The notes beneath the pieces are model-generated. The model searched no databases. It was given only the letters and a program-made list of their open reading frames with translations, and was not told where the DNA came from. A stretch of DNA of 64,000 nucleotides from JADZAI01 sp047602465 (lineage in GTDB: Bacteria > Pseudomonadota > Alphaproteobacteria > Micropepsales > Micropepsaceae), in assembly GCA_047602465.1 (NCBI GenBank), contig JASGHF010000001.1, forward strand, positions 1,302,001 to 1,366,000, written 5' to 3'. Below, piece by piece: positions 15,937-24,427 of the stretch (its first letter is position 1; each line of letters begins with the position of its first letter). The position numbers and the translations under genes were made by a program.

Positions 15937-17199
15937 TCAACGCGGACGGAAGCGGATCGGCAAAGCCTTCAGGCCACTAACGAAGCTGGACTGAAGCCAG
16001 CTCGGCGCACCGGCGCGCTCGAAACCCTCCACGCGCGCCAGAAGCTCTTCAAAAAACACGCGGACCTCCATGCGCGCCAGGTGCTGGCCGAGGCACAGAT
16101 GCGGTCCGTATCCGAACGCCAGATGCCGGTTCGGCGTGCGATCGATGCGGAACGCGAACGGCGCATCGAAGGCCTCTTCATCCCGGTTGGCCGACGGATA
16201 GCACATCATCAGATTGTCACCCGCCGCGATGCGCCGGCCACGCAGCTCGTAGTCGTCGCGCGCGGTGCGGAAGAAATGGCGGACGGGCGAAACCCAGCGC
16301 GTCATCTCTTCGACAGCAGCGGGCATAAGCGCCGGGTCCGCGACGAGTCTCGCCTGTTGCTGGGGATTGTCGATCAGCGCCAGCAAGCCGCCGGCCACCG
16401 TGGAACTCGTCGTGTCATGCCCGGCCGTCGCAACGAGAATATAGTACGACATCGCTTCATGATCGGCGATGGGACGCCCATCGATCTCCGCTGTTGCGAT
16501 GACCGTCGCAAGATCGTCAGTAGGGTTCGCCAGGCGCGCAGCGGAAAGTTCGCGGAAGAATGACTGGAATTCCAGAACGCTGGCGGCGAGATCGGCATTG
16601 GCGCGCTTCGCCCGCACATCGGGATCATCGTTGCCGAAGATTTCCTGCGTCAGTTTCAGCATGAGCGGTTCATCCGCGCGCGTCAGTCCGAGCGTGCGCA
16701 TGATGACCCGAAGCGGGTACCACACCGCGACATCCGAAACGAAGTCGCAGGCGCCGCCATGTTCGAGCATCCTGTCGACGCATTCGCGGGCAAGCGCGCG
16801 GCAATCCGCTTCGAGCAGGCGTATCCTCTGGGGCGTAAACCAGGTCTGCGCCAGGCGCCGGTAGGCGAAATGATCGGGCGGGTCCATGTTGACGAGGCTG
16901 CGCAGCAAGACGCTGCTGCCGCCGGTCGCCGCCCGCGTCTGTTCCTCCAGCGCGCGGGTGCGCAGAATAAGGCGGGGCGCATTCAGGAAAGCGGAGTTCC
17001 GCTCAACTTCCTGAATGTCGGCATGCTTGCTGACCGTCCAGAACGGACGGAAGTCCGCAGGCTCGGTCCAATGTACAGGATCCTCCGAACGCAGCCGCGT
17101 GAACAGCGCATCGAACGCCGCCGGATCTGCATGGATGGCCGGAGACGCGATCGCGTCGTCGATCGACTGCGTCTCTGCGGCGAAACCCGAAAGACTCAT
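15937..17199 (-). CDS. Cytochrome P450
   Basis: A 420-residue soluble P450 that would mono-oxygenate a lipophilic substrate. It has the I-helix LVATAGHDTTSS (oxygen activation, 259-264), ExxR in EEMTR (E298, R301), NRDEEAF and the haem loop LAFGYGPHLCLGQHLARME with Cys369 as the ligand. The start is 17199 because its ATG overlaps the stop of the upstream PEP-utilising gene (ATGA). It is the last gene of the four-gene operon under the operator at 21235-21248. No ferredoxin or reductase is encoded nearby, so redox partners must come from elsewhere. Terpenoid or steroid-type substrate is inference only. Confidence 0.93.
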   Translation of the reverse strand: MSLSGFAAETQSIDDAIASPAIHADPAAFDALFTRLRSEDPVHWTEPADFRPFWTVSKHADIQEVERNSAFLNAPRLILRTRALEEQTRAATGGSSVLLRSLVNMDPPDHFAYRRLAQTWFTPQRIRLLEADCRALARECVDRMLEHGGACDFVSDVAVWYPLRVIMRTLGLTRADEPLMLKLTQEIFGNDDPDVRAKRANADLAASVLEFQSFFRELSAARLANPTDDLATVIATAEIDGRPIADHEAMSYYILVATAGHDTTSSTVAGGLLALIDNPQQQARLVADPALMPAAVEEMTRWVSPVRHFFRTARDDYELRGRRIAAGDNLMMCYPSANRDEEAFDAPFAFRIDRTPNRHLAFGYGPHLCLGQHLARMEVRVFFEELLARVEGFERAGAPSWLQSSFVSGLKALPIRFRPR

Positions 17200-18917
17200 G
17201 CCGCGGCGCTTTCCGCAGACGTGCTCTCGGGAGCCGCCATGATTTCGATCTCGCCCGTGTCGCCGTCCACGGCGATCAGCGCGCCGTTCTGAATACGGCT
17301 CGTCACGCCCGGCACGGACGCCACGCACGGAATGCCGAGTTCACGCGAAACGATGCTGGCGTGGCTGTTGAACAACCCGAATTCCGTGACCACGGCGGCA
17401 GCGACAAGAAAGAGCGGCGTCCAGCTGGGGTTTGTGGTGGCGGTGATGAGGATGTCACCCGGCTCCAGCAAGCCCGGGTCCGCAGGATCATGGACGATGC
17501 GGGCGCGGCCCGTCACCCGGCCAGGCGAACAAGCAAGCCCCTTGAGGCGTTCGCCCAGCGCAGCCTCCGGCCTCGCGGCCGGCTCGGCGCGGAGCGGCCA
17601 GGTTTCCGGCGGGGGATAAGCGCCATTGACGATGAAAGGCGGTTCGCGCCGCGCGACCTCCAGATAGGTGTCATACCGTTCGGCGAGCCGCTCGCGGAAA
17701 GCGGCCGGATCGGCTGCGAAATCGGCCAGTTCGGATTCCTGAAGCATGTAGACATGTTCGCGTCGTCCGATCTCGCCCGACGGCATAAGCCGCCGCGCGA
17801 TCTCCTCCGCACACATGCGCGCCTCGTGTACGACGCGCACGCAGAGATTTTTGGAGCGTTCCCGCGCGGCGAACCATGCAGCGACAGCCTCGGCCGCCGA
17901 ACGAACATCACGCGCCGCGGGCATATTGTCGAACTCGGCGAGCAATGCGTCCCGGACTTCGCCGTTCCGGCGCTGGGCCGCGCCAGGTTCTGCGTTGTCG
18001 TCCTGTTTGACCATCGACTCGATCAGGGCGAGTGCGTTTTCCGGGTGGGTTTCGAACGTCGCGCCGACGAGATCCCACTCGTTCGACCCGCGCGCGCCGT
18101 GATCGTACAGGAACGCAGCGAAGGCCTCGCGGAACGCCGGGGTGTAACCATCAACGCGACGTTCGCGGAGCGCGTCAGACAGGCCGGGCGTCGCCCGAAC
18201 GAGACGACTGAGGCGCCACATTTGGCCGGCGATGTCCGCCGTCTCGACATGGCCGATGCCGGCGCAAAGGCGCGCCATATCATCGCCGCGCCCAAGTCCG
18301 CCGAGCAATGTCTGGAGATAGCCCATGGCGGTCATGCCCGCCTGGCCGGTGTGAACATGCATCTGCCCGTTGCGGCGCATTGCCGGAACGATGGAGCGCA
18401 TGCGCGCGACCAGCGCTTCCAGCGACTGCGCAGCAAGATCCGGGCGCGCGGCGCGGATCGCATGGGCGTCGTCCTGGAGAGCGCCCAGTTCCGAAGGCAC
18501 GCGCCCGGCAAGGATAGACTGCAAGGTGGCGCTCAGCCGGGTCGATGCTTCGGGGTTCTCGTGCCAGGGCTCGGCGACATAGCCGGGCATGGCCGGATCG
18601 CTGTCGAACGCCGCGGCCAGCTGATGCGGATCGGCCCCCGGCATACGGGCGGTCAGTATGAGCATCGCCGAGAGGTTCAGGTAGAAGTAGCCGCCGAAAG
18701 CGCCATAGATGGAGTCGGATTCGGAGAATTCCTCGCGATCGAAGCCGCCCAGCGCGACATAGCCGTCCCAGGTTCCGGGACCGAACGCACTTTTCCAGAT
18801 CAGCGTCCAGCCAAGCGGCGACAGCGGTTCGCCCATGACTTCGGCCGCATTCGACCGTGTGAAAAGCGCAAAGCGCTTCGATGGGGCTTCATTGAGAAGC
18901 CACTCGTTCAGTCGCAT
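17196..18917 (-). CDS. PEP-utilising-enzyme mobile (phosphohistidine) domain protein without ATP-grasp
   Basis: A 573-residue protein. The C-terminal ~100 residues are a swivelling phosphohistidine domain, with VTEFGLFNSHASIVSRELG and His519 as the expected phospho-acceptor. The N-terminal ~430 residues contain FTRSNAAEVMGEPLSPLGW and FGGYFYLNLSAM, reminiscent of the substrate-binding part of rifampicin-phosphotransferase-like enzymes. No ATP-grasp domain is present, so it needs a partner to load the His; the dikinase-like protein at 24428-26527 under the same operator is an obvious candidate. Third gene in the amidohydrolase-to-P450 operon, ATGA overlap with the P450. Substrate unknown. Confidence 0.8.
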   Translation of the reverse strand: MRLNEWLLNEAPSKRFALFTRSNAAEVMGEPLSPLGWTLIWKSAFGPGTWDGYVALGGFDREEFSESDSIYGAFGGYFYLNLSAMLILTARMPGADPHQLAAAFDSDPAMPGYVAEPWHENPEASTRLSATLQSILAGRVPSELGALQDDAHAIRAARPDLAAQSLEALVARMRSIVPAMRRNGQMHVHTGQAGMTAMGYLQTLLGGLGRGDDMARLCAGIGHVETADIAGQMWRLSRLVRATPGLSDALRERRVDGYTPAFREAFAAFLYDHGARGSNEWDLVGATFETHPENALALIESMVKQDDNAEPGAAQRRNGEVRDALLAEFDNMPAARDVRSAAEAVAAWFAARERSKNLCVRVVHEARMCAEEIARRLMPSGEIGRREHVYMLQESELADFAADPAAFRERLAERYDTYLEVARREPPFIVNGAYPPPETWPLRAEPAARPEAALGERLKGLACSPGRVTGRARIVHDPADPGLLEPGDILITATTNPSWTPLFLVAAAVVTEFGLFNSHASIVSRELGIPCVASVPGVTSRIQNGALIAVDGDTGEIEIMAAPESTSAESAAA

Positions 18918-18949
18918 CCAGTCCTCCCATCGTTCTATCGCCTGCTGGA

Positions 18950-19999
18950 TCAGCCGTCGTCCGCGAGCAGGCCATCAAGCGTTTCCGCCTGCGCCGGCTC
19001 AAGAACAGCCGCCCATTCCAGACACCCCATGCCGGTCTTGTCGCCGATCCGTACATGGGAAATCGCATTGTTGTCGTAGCGCCGCTCCCCCGATCCCGGG
19101 AGATATTTCGGGACGTGCAGTTTCGTCACGCCAGTCAAGGTGACAGGATCGTGAAAGCCGTAGCGAACCTCGCTGCGATCATAGGAGAGAAGCCCCGGCT
19201 TGGGCGTGAACACGCCCTCGACCTTGTTCGTGACATAGCTGCCGGTCTCATCCACGAGAATGCCGACGCCCACCGTGCCGCTCGCGCCCGGAAAGCCGAT
19301 GGCGTTGCAGAAGAGCCGCCCGCCATCGAGGCTTGAAGCCGTCCAGAATACGCCGCTGTCGAAATTCGATTCGACGCGCTCGCCCCAGGAATGATCCCGA
19401 ACGAACAGCCCCGACGTCGTGACCCGGCGATCGCCGATCGAGAGCGTACCCCGCCACCGCCCACCCTGCTCGTAGTGGTTCTGCGCTGTCGTATGCTTGC
19501 CTTCTCCGGTTTTCGACAAAGCGTCCGAAAGATAGGCGAGCCCTTGCTTGAAATCGGCGACGGGCAGATCGGACTCCAGCACGATGTCCAGCGTCGCCCT
19601 GGTGTCGCCGCCCGGCTTGTGAGCGATGAAGCCGAACGGTCCTTCACCCTTTTCACCGCCGATATCGGCCCGGATACGCCAGCGCGACCACGCCTGTTCC
19701 GGCTCCGCGTAGAGTTCGGGTATTTCGTCGTTGATGCGCGGGGTCGCCGCGAGGGGCCGATGCAGGACGGCGGAACAGGGCACGCCATCGACGTAGATCG
19801 CGATATGCGCTTCGTGATCGTTCTTCGCCGGCCACCTCTTGGTATGAATCAGGAAGCCATGGCCACCTTCGAGATCCCAGGCGACGAAGAACATGTTCTC
19901 CTGCCAGCGCGCCGGAACCGGCACGGGCGGATGGTGAAGAAACTCGTCGGCATCCGAAAGCTCCGACGCGCCCAGTCGTTCGGCGGCCGTGAACTTCAT
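18950..19999 (-). CDS. AttH/CrtC-like (DUF7064-type) protein
   Basis: A 349-residue protein with two lipocalin-like halves. RDHSWGERVESNFDSGVFW and WDLEGGHGFLIH resemble the AttH/hydroxyneurosporene synthase (CrtC) superfamily, which includes hydratases and poorly known proteins linked to hydrophobic-compound metabolism. No signal peptide is visible. It overlaps the amidohydrolase stop by 4 bp, so it is translated with it. A role in hydration or binding of the P450 pathway intermediate is possible. Family assignment is moderate, activity speculative. Confidence 0.6.
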   Translation of the reverse strand: MKFTAAERLGASELSDADEFLHHPPVPVPARWQENMFFVAWDLEGGHGFLIHTKRWPAKNDHEAHIAIYVDGVPCSAVLHRPLAATPRINDEIPELYAEPEQAWSRWRIRADIGGEKGEGPFGFIAHKPGGDTRATLDIVLESDLPVADFKQGLAYLSDALSKTGEGKHTTAQNHYEQGGRWRGTLSIGDRRVTTSGLFVRDHSWGERVESNFDSGVFWTASSLDGGRLFCNAIGFPGASGTVGVGILVDETGSYVTNKVEGVFTPKPGLLSYDRSEVRYGFHDPVTLTGVTKLHVPKYLPGSGERRYDNNAISHVRIGDKTGMGCLEWAAVLEPAQAETLDGLLADDG

Positions 20000-21201
20000 G
20001 CCACGCTCTTGATATCGACCCGGAAAAGATCTCTGGCGTTGTCGACGAGAATCTTCTGCTGGGCTTCAGGCGACATACCGGCAAGCATCTCTTCCGCTTT
20101 GGCCTGACAGTTCGGCCATTCGGTATCGAGATGCGGATAGTCGGTTTCGAAAAGGATGCGGTCGATGCCGATGTGGTCGGCCATCTGCAAACCGACCGGA
20201 TCGCGGAAGAAAGCGACCCAGCAGTTGCGGCGGAAATACTCGGAAGGCGGACGCGGCAGCGCCCTTTTATCGACGGTCGCCGTGCCGTCGATGACGATCT
20301 CCTGCCAGATGAAGTCGGCCCGGTCGAGGATGTAGGGGACGAGCCCGAGCTGCGATTCAGCGAAGCAGACGCGCAATGTCGGGATGCGCTCAAACACAGC
20401 CGAGAACAGGTATTCGAGCAATGAATGCATGACGTAGAGCGACGCACCGACATGCGGAACGGCCGGCGGCGCGTCTTTCGCCGCCAGCGTCATCGGCGAT
20501 GTGCCGATATGGACGGAAAGCACCATGTCCGCCTCCGCGATGGCCTGCAGCATCGGATCCCAGTAGCGCGACGAAACCGAAGGCAGGCCGGAACGATGGG
20601 GCGCCTCGACGAAGGAGACCGTTTTGAACCCGAGCTTCGCGAGCCGTTCGACTTCCGCGACGGCGAGCTTCACGTCCCACAGCGGAACGATACCCATAGG
20701 AACGAGGCGGCCATGCGAGCCGGCGCACCATTCCTCGATGATATAGTCGTTGTAGGCCTGGATGCAGGCGAGCGCCAAAGTCTTGTCGGCTGCGAAACTG
20801 AACTGTTCGCCCGCGAACATGACGAACATGTTGGGATAGTTCACCGACGCGAGGATACCGGCCGCATCCATATCCGCGAGGCGCGCCTTGGGATCGTAGC
20901 AACCCGCCCGGATGTCTTCATAGGTCGACGGACCGAACTTGACCTCATGCCGGGGGAAAAACCCGGCTGCGGCTGCGATCTTCACGATCGGAATCTGTTT
21001 GCCGTCATAGTGCCAGACGTCGCCCCACGCGCCTTCGGCGTCTTCGGTGAAGCGGAAATTGCCCCCGCCAGCATCGGAGGCCTTTCCACGAAGCCGACGG
21101 ATAAAAGGCCCCGCGTCCCGCATCCGCGTCGGCAGACGCGATTGCCAGACATGCGCCGGCGCTTGAATGTGATCGTCTGGCGATATCAGGCGTGCCTGCA
21201 T
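19996..21201 (-). CDS. Amidohydrolase family protein (ACMSD-like)
   Basis: A 401-residue metal-dependent hydrolase or decarboxylase of the amidohydrolase-2 type. SPDDHIQAP near the N-terminus is the metal-binding strand (D-x-H), AHRSGLPS-type loops and VLSVHIGTSP supply further His, and GIDRILFETDYPHLDTEWP carries the conserved Asp. Such proteins are common in aromatic and terpenoid catabolism as non-oxidative decarboxylases or C-C hydrolases. It is the first gene of the four-gene operon; the operator at 21235-21248 sits 34-47 bp upstream of its ATG. Which reaction it performs cannot be told. Confidence 0.88.
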   Translation of the reverse strand: MQARLISPDDHIQAPAHVWQSRLPTRMRDAGPFIRRLRGKASDAGGGNFRFTEDAEGAWGDVWHYDGKQIPIVKIAAAAGFFPRHEVKFGPSTYEDIRAGCYDPKARLADMDAAGILASVNYPNMFVMFAGEQFSFAADKTLALACIQAYNDYIIEEWCAGSHGRLVPMGIVPLWDVKLAVAEVERLAKLGFKTVSFVEAPHRSGLPSVSSRYWDPMLQAIAEADMVLSVHIGTSPMTLAAKDAPPAVPHVGASLYVMHSLLEYLFSAVFERIPTLRVCFAESQLGLVPYILDRADFIWQEIVIDGTATVDKRALPRPPSEYFRRNCWVAFFRDPVGLQMADHIGIDRILFETDYPHLDTEWPNCQAKAEEMLAGMSPEAQQKILVDNARDLFRVDIKSVA

Positions 21202-21234
21202 GACCGAGCGCTCCCTCCGAGTGTGTTCTTATAT

Positions 21235-21248
21235 TAAGTAACCACTTA
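21235..21248. promoter_or_regulatory. TetR operator copy 1: TAAGTAACCACTTA
   Basis: An inverted repeat TAAGT-AACC-ACTTA in the 165-bp gap between the divergent amidohydrolase operon and TetR gene. The surrounding 18-mer at 21232-21249 (TATTAAGTAACCACTTAC) recurs exactly, inverted, at 24366-24383. The site probably autoregulates the TetR gene and represses the operon. Confidence 0.85.
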
Positions 21249-21366
21249 CTACGTCATGCCAACCCGGTCAATTCCGCTCTCTTCAAAAGCGCATGTCAGC
21301 CCGGAAAGTAGTCAATTACTCCGGCCGCGAGCTGTGCCATAAGACCGCAACCAAGTTCGGCCGGAC

Positions 21367-22089
21367 ATGAAGGTTCCTGCAATGCCGCCATCGCCACCAA
21401 GGCGCAGCGCCAAGCCTCCCAGGCAGGTCCAGGCACGCATCAGTTCCAGCGAGCGCCGCGAGTCGATCCTGAACGCCGCACGGACGATTTTCGTGCGCCA
21501 GGGCTTTTCCGGCGCGCGGACGAAAGACATCGCGGCGGAAGCCAAGATCAACGAGGCGCTGATCTACCGTCACTTCGAATCCAAGGACGAGCTGTTCGAC
21601 GCAGCGGTGATCGAGCCGCTGGAGCGATGGATGGCGACCTATCGCCATATCGGCGAGTCGATTCCGAGGGCCGTGAAAAGCGAGGACAGGCTCGCTCTTC
21701 TGCAGCGCACGACGATCGAGTTCATGCACGAGATCGAAATGGTGCTGCCGCTGCTCGGCATCGCACTTTTCGCAAGCGAGGGACACGGCGGCGAATTCTA
21801 TCGCAAGCGCATCGTACCCCTGATCGATCGGTGGGCGGAGCGGACGCAGCTCTCCATCCCGCCCGACGCCCGAGGTGCAGATTTCGATCCGCGCTTCCTC
21901 GCCATGACCGGACTGGGCATTTCGATCTTCATGGCGGCGGATGCCTATTTCCGGAACCAGCCTTTCGACTACGTCGATGCCGGAATCAATCATGCGCGGC
22001 TGATGCTGCCGATTTTCGAGGCGGCCAGCGCGCAGCGGCCGAAAAAAAAGGCGCCGGGCAAAAGCCCGGCGCCTAGGCAGCGCCCTTAG
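21367..22089 (+). CDS. TetR-family transcriptional regulator
   Basis: A 240-residue regulator. The HTH is in ILNAARTIFVRQGFSGARTK followed by DIAAEAKINEALIYRHFESK, residues about 30-75. The ligand-binding half is alpha-helical with no catalytic motif. The tail after residue 220 is a Lys/Pro/Ala-rich extension (RPKKKAPGKSPAP) whose DNA is also the hairpin terminator of the convergent TonB receptor gene. The gene is divergent from the amidohydrolase operon; the shared operator at 21235-21248 fits autoregulation. It probably responds to the transported substrate or a CoA derivative. Confidence 0.92.
   Translation: MKVPAMPPSPPRRSAKPPRQVQARISSSERRESILNAARTIFVRQGFSGARTKDIAAEAKINEALIYRHFESKDELFDAAVIEPLERWMATYRHIGESIPRAVKSEDRLALLQRTTIEFMHEIEMVLPLLGIALFASEGHGGEFYRKRIVPLIDRWAERTQLSIPPDARGADFDPRFLAMTGLGISIFMAADAYFRNQPFDYVDAGINHARLMLPIFEAASAQRPKKKAPGKSPAPRQRP
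22042..22073 (-). terminator. Rho-independent terminator of the TonB receptor gene, embedded in tetR
   Basis: On the minus strand GGCGCCGGGC-TTTT-GCCCGGCGCC is a perfect 10-bp stem (22050-22059 with 22064-22073) followed by eight T. It begins 36 nt after the TonB receptor stop and lies wholly within the 3' coding end of the convergent TetR gene. Confidence 0.9.
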
Positions 22090-22108
22090 GCGCGGCCAGG
22101 CGGAGGAC

Positions 22109-24322
22109 TCAGTAAGCCACTTTCGCATAGACGCCGAACCAGGCGCCCGGCGCATACTGGCCTGTCACGGCGATGCCCTGCACGGGCAACCGCATCGTCG
22201 TATACTCCTCGTCAAAGATATTCTTGCCGTATGCGCCGAACTCCCATTTGTCGTCCGACCACGACACCTTGACGTTGTGGACGGTGTAGGCGGGCGATTC
22301 CGCGTAGGACGAGTTGAAGGAGTCGTTGAAGTACGAGTCCGAATGGAAGACTTCCCAACGGACGTTCATCTCGCCACGTCCGACAGAACGGACGTATGAG
22401 AGCGCGGCGCCAGCGGTCCAGTCCGGAGCCTTCTCCAGCTTGTTGCCTTTCAGATTGATGACGCCGAGCCCCGGCTCGTTCGGATCGGTGGTATGGAACT
22501 CTCCGAGTTCGCTATCGAGAAGGCTGAGATTGACGGATGCTTCCAGCCCTTCGACGATCTGGGCCGCGAACTCGATCTCGGTGCCGTACTGGGTGGCGCC
22601 GTCGGCATTGACCACAGTCGCGCCGCCGACCGTATAGATGTTCGCCTGGAGGTTTTCGTAGTCGTAGTAGAACGCCGAGACGTTCAGGCGGACACGCCGG
22701 TTTGCGAAGAACGTCTTGATGCCGATTTCATACGCCGTGAGTTCCTCAGGGTCGTAGGCGTTAGCGCATGCGCCAAGCGCGATGCCGCCAGCTTTGAAGC
22801 CGGTCGTGATGCCCGCATAGAGCATCGTATCGTCGGTCGGACTGTAGTCGACCCCCGCCTTCCAGGTCACACTGTCCCAGTCCCGCGACGTCCTGAGATC
22901 GGTGCACGAGGGCGTTCCGAGGAAGTCGATCGACTGGACGACCACCTTTTCGTCGTTCGTATAACGCAAGCCGCCGGTCAGATTCACCTTGTCGCTGACC
23001 GGGACCGTCACCTGGCCGAATATCGCATAGGTCGTCGAGTCCTGCGCGTAGCGATAGTCGATATTGTCCGGGATGGTGCCGGGCGGGAACCCGTTCGATA
23101 CCGACAGGATGTCGGCGAGTGCAGGATAGTGGAAGCTGTCGTTATCGGTGGCATCTTCCTGGAAATAGTAAAGCCCGGCGATGAAACGCGCATCGCCGAA
23201 GAGGCGTCCCGAGACGTTGAGTTCCTGGCTGAACTGCTCGCCTGTCGCGACATCGAGCGTCTCCTCGAAGATCGCCGCGGAGCTCCCGTCGACGTCGACG
23301 CGGCGGCTGAACTCGCTGTCTCTCCATGCCGTGATGGATTTCACCGTCAGGTCCGTACCAGCGGGCGACCAAACGAGCGTTGCGCTGGCGCCATAAGCCT
23401 CTTTCTCGGAGAAGGATGGCGTGTCGTTCACAACATCACGCCCGCCGGGCGGAATTGGCACTGTAGGGGTGATGTTCAATACACCCTGCAGTGGCCCGCC
23501 TGGCACCCAGGGCGATGTGAGGGCGTTCGGCACCTCGCCTACGACCGTATTGAAGAGGCCGTCCGTATAGTCATAGCTGTAATCGGCGCGCCACTCGATC
23601 GAGACGTCGGACGAGAGATCAGTAACCAGCACGCCGCGAAATGCGTAAGCCTCGAGGTCCGCGCCATCCCGGCCCAGGAAGAGATTGCGCTTATAGCCGT
23701 CATGATAGTTCGCATAAGCCGAAAGCCGGCCACGCACGGACTCGCCCTCTCCCAGCGCGCCCTCGACGCCTGCAAAGGCCTCGATGTTGTTGTGCGACCC
23801 ATAGCTCACCGAGCCATCGAAAGCTCCCTCGGATCCGGGAACACGGGTAATGAGGTTCACGACGCCGCCAACGGCGTTGCGGCCGTAAAGCGTGCCTTGG
23901 GGGCCACGCAGTACTTCGATCCGAAGAAGATCATTCATGATCGCGCCGGTCGCCGTCGGACGCCCGATGTATACGCCATCGACATTGAACGCGACGCCGG
24001 GCTCGCCCGAAACATTGGGAAACTGGAAGCCGACGCCACGAATGGCGATCTGCGTGCCGCCTTGCAGCGAGGTGATCCGCAGGCCGGGCGTCTGCTCCTG
24101 CAGATCCGCCGCCGTCCGGATACGGCTGTCTTCGATCGCCTTGGCGCCGATGGCGCTGACGGCCAGGGGCACTTTCTGAAGAGACTGTTTCGTCTTCTGG
24201 GCCGTGACGGTGACTTCTTCAGATCCGCCTGTATCGGTTGCTTCCTGTGCGGTCGCGAACGGGATCGCCGCCCACGCAGCCACGGAAACGGAAAGCAGCA
24301 GTCCTGCGCGCGTCTTGATCAT
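22109..24322 (-). CDS. TonB-dependent outer-membrane receptor
   Basis: A 737-residue TonB-dependent receptor that would import a bulky or scarce substrate. A signal peptide ends near ATAQ (residue ~25), followed by a short linker with EEVTVTAQK (TonB-box region), a plug domain with VPLAVSAIGAKAIED and VLRGPQGTLYGRNAVGGVVN, then the beta-barrel, ending GAWFGVYAKVAY with a C-terminal aromatic. The gene has its own copy of the TetR operator 45-58 bp upstream, so it belongs to the regulon; a terminator follows. No siderophore signature is evident; a hydrophobic organic substrate is more likely. Confidence 0.93.
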   Translation of the reverse strand: MIKTRAGLLLSVSVAAWAAIPFATAQEATDTGGSEEVTVTAQKTKQSLQKVPLAVSAIGAKAIEDSRIRTAADLQEQTPGLRITSLQGGTQIAIRGVGFQFPNVSGEPGVAFNVDGVYIGRPTATGAIMNDLLRIEVLRGPQGTLYGRNAVGGVVNLITRVPGSEGAFDGSVSYGSHNNIEAFAGVEGALGEGESVRGRLSAYANYHDGYKRNLFLGRDGADLEAYAFRGVLVTDLSSDVSIEWRADYSYDYTDGLFNTVVGEVPNALTSPWVPGGPLQGVLNITPTVPIPPGGRDVVNDTPSFSEKEAYGASATLVWSPAGTDLTVKSITAWRDSEFSRRVDVDGSSAAIFEETLDVATGEQFSQELNVSGRLFGDARFIAGLYYFQEDATDNDSFHYPALADILSVSNGFPPGTIPDNIDYRYAQDSTTYAIFGQVTVPVSDKVNLTGGLRYTNDEKVVVQSIDFLGTPSCTDLRTSRDWDSVTWKAGVDYSPTDDTMLYAGITTGFKAGGIALGACANAYDPEELTAYEIGIKTFFANRRVRLNVSAFYYDYENLQANIYTVGGATVVNADGATQYGTEIEFAAQIVEGLEASVNLSLLDSELGEFHTTDPNEPGLGVINLKGNKLEKAPDWTAGAALSYVRSVGRGEMNVRWEVFHSDSYFNDSFNSSYAESPAYTVHNVKVSWSDDKWEFGAYGKNIFDEEYTTMRLPVQGIAVTGQYAPGAWFGVYAKVAY

Positions 24323-24366
24323 GCCTCTCCCCAGACAGTCATTATTCCGGCTTTGCCGGTTGTTTG

Positions 24367-24380
24367 TAAGTGGTTACTTA
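24367..24380. promoter_or_regulatory. TetR operator copy 2: TAAGTGGTTACTTA
   Basis: The same 18-bp element as copy 1 but inverted (GTAAGTGGTTACTTAATA at 24366-24383), located 45-58 bp before the TonB receptor start. It is expected to be bound by the TetR regulator at 21367-22089. Confidence 0.85.
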
Positions 24381-24427
24381 ATACCGCATTCTGAAACCTG
24401 TCAAATGCGGCGAGGCGTCGCTGACCT

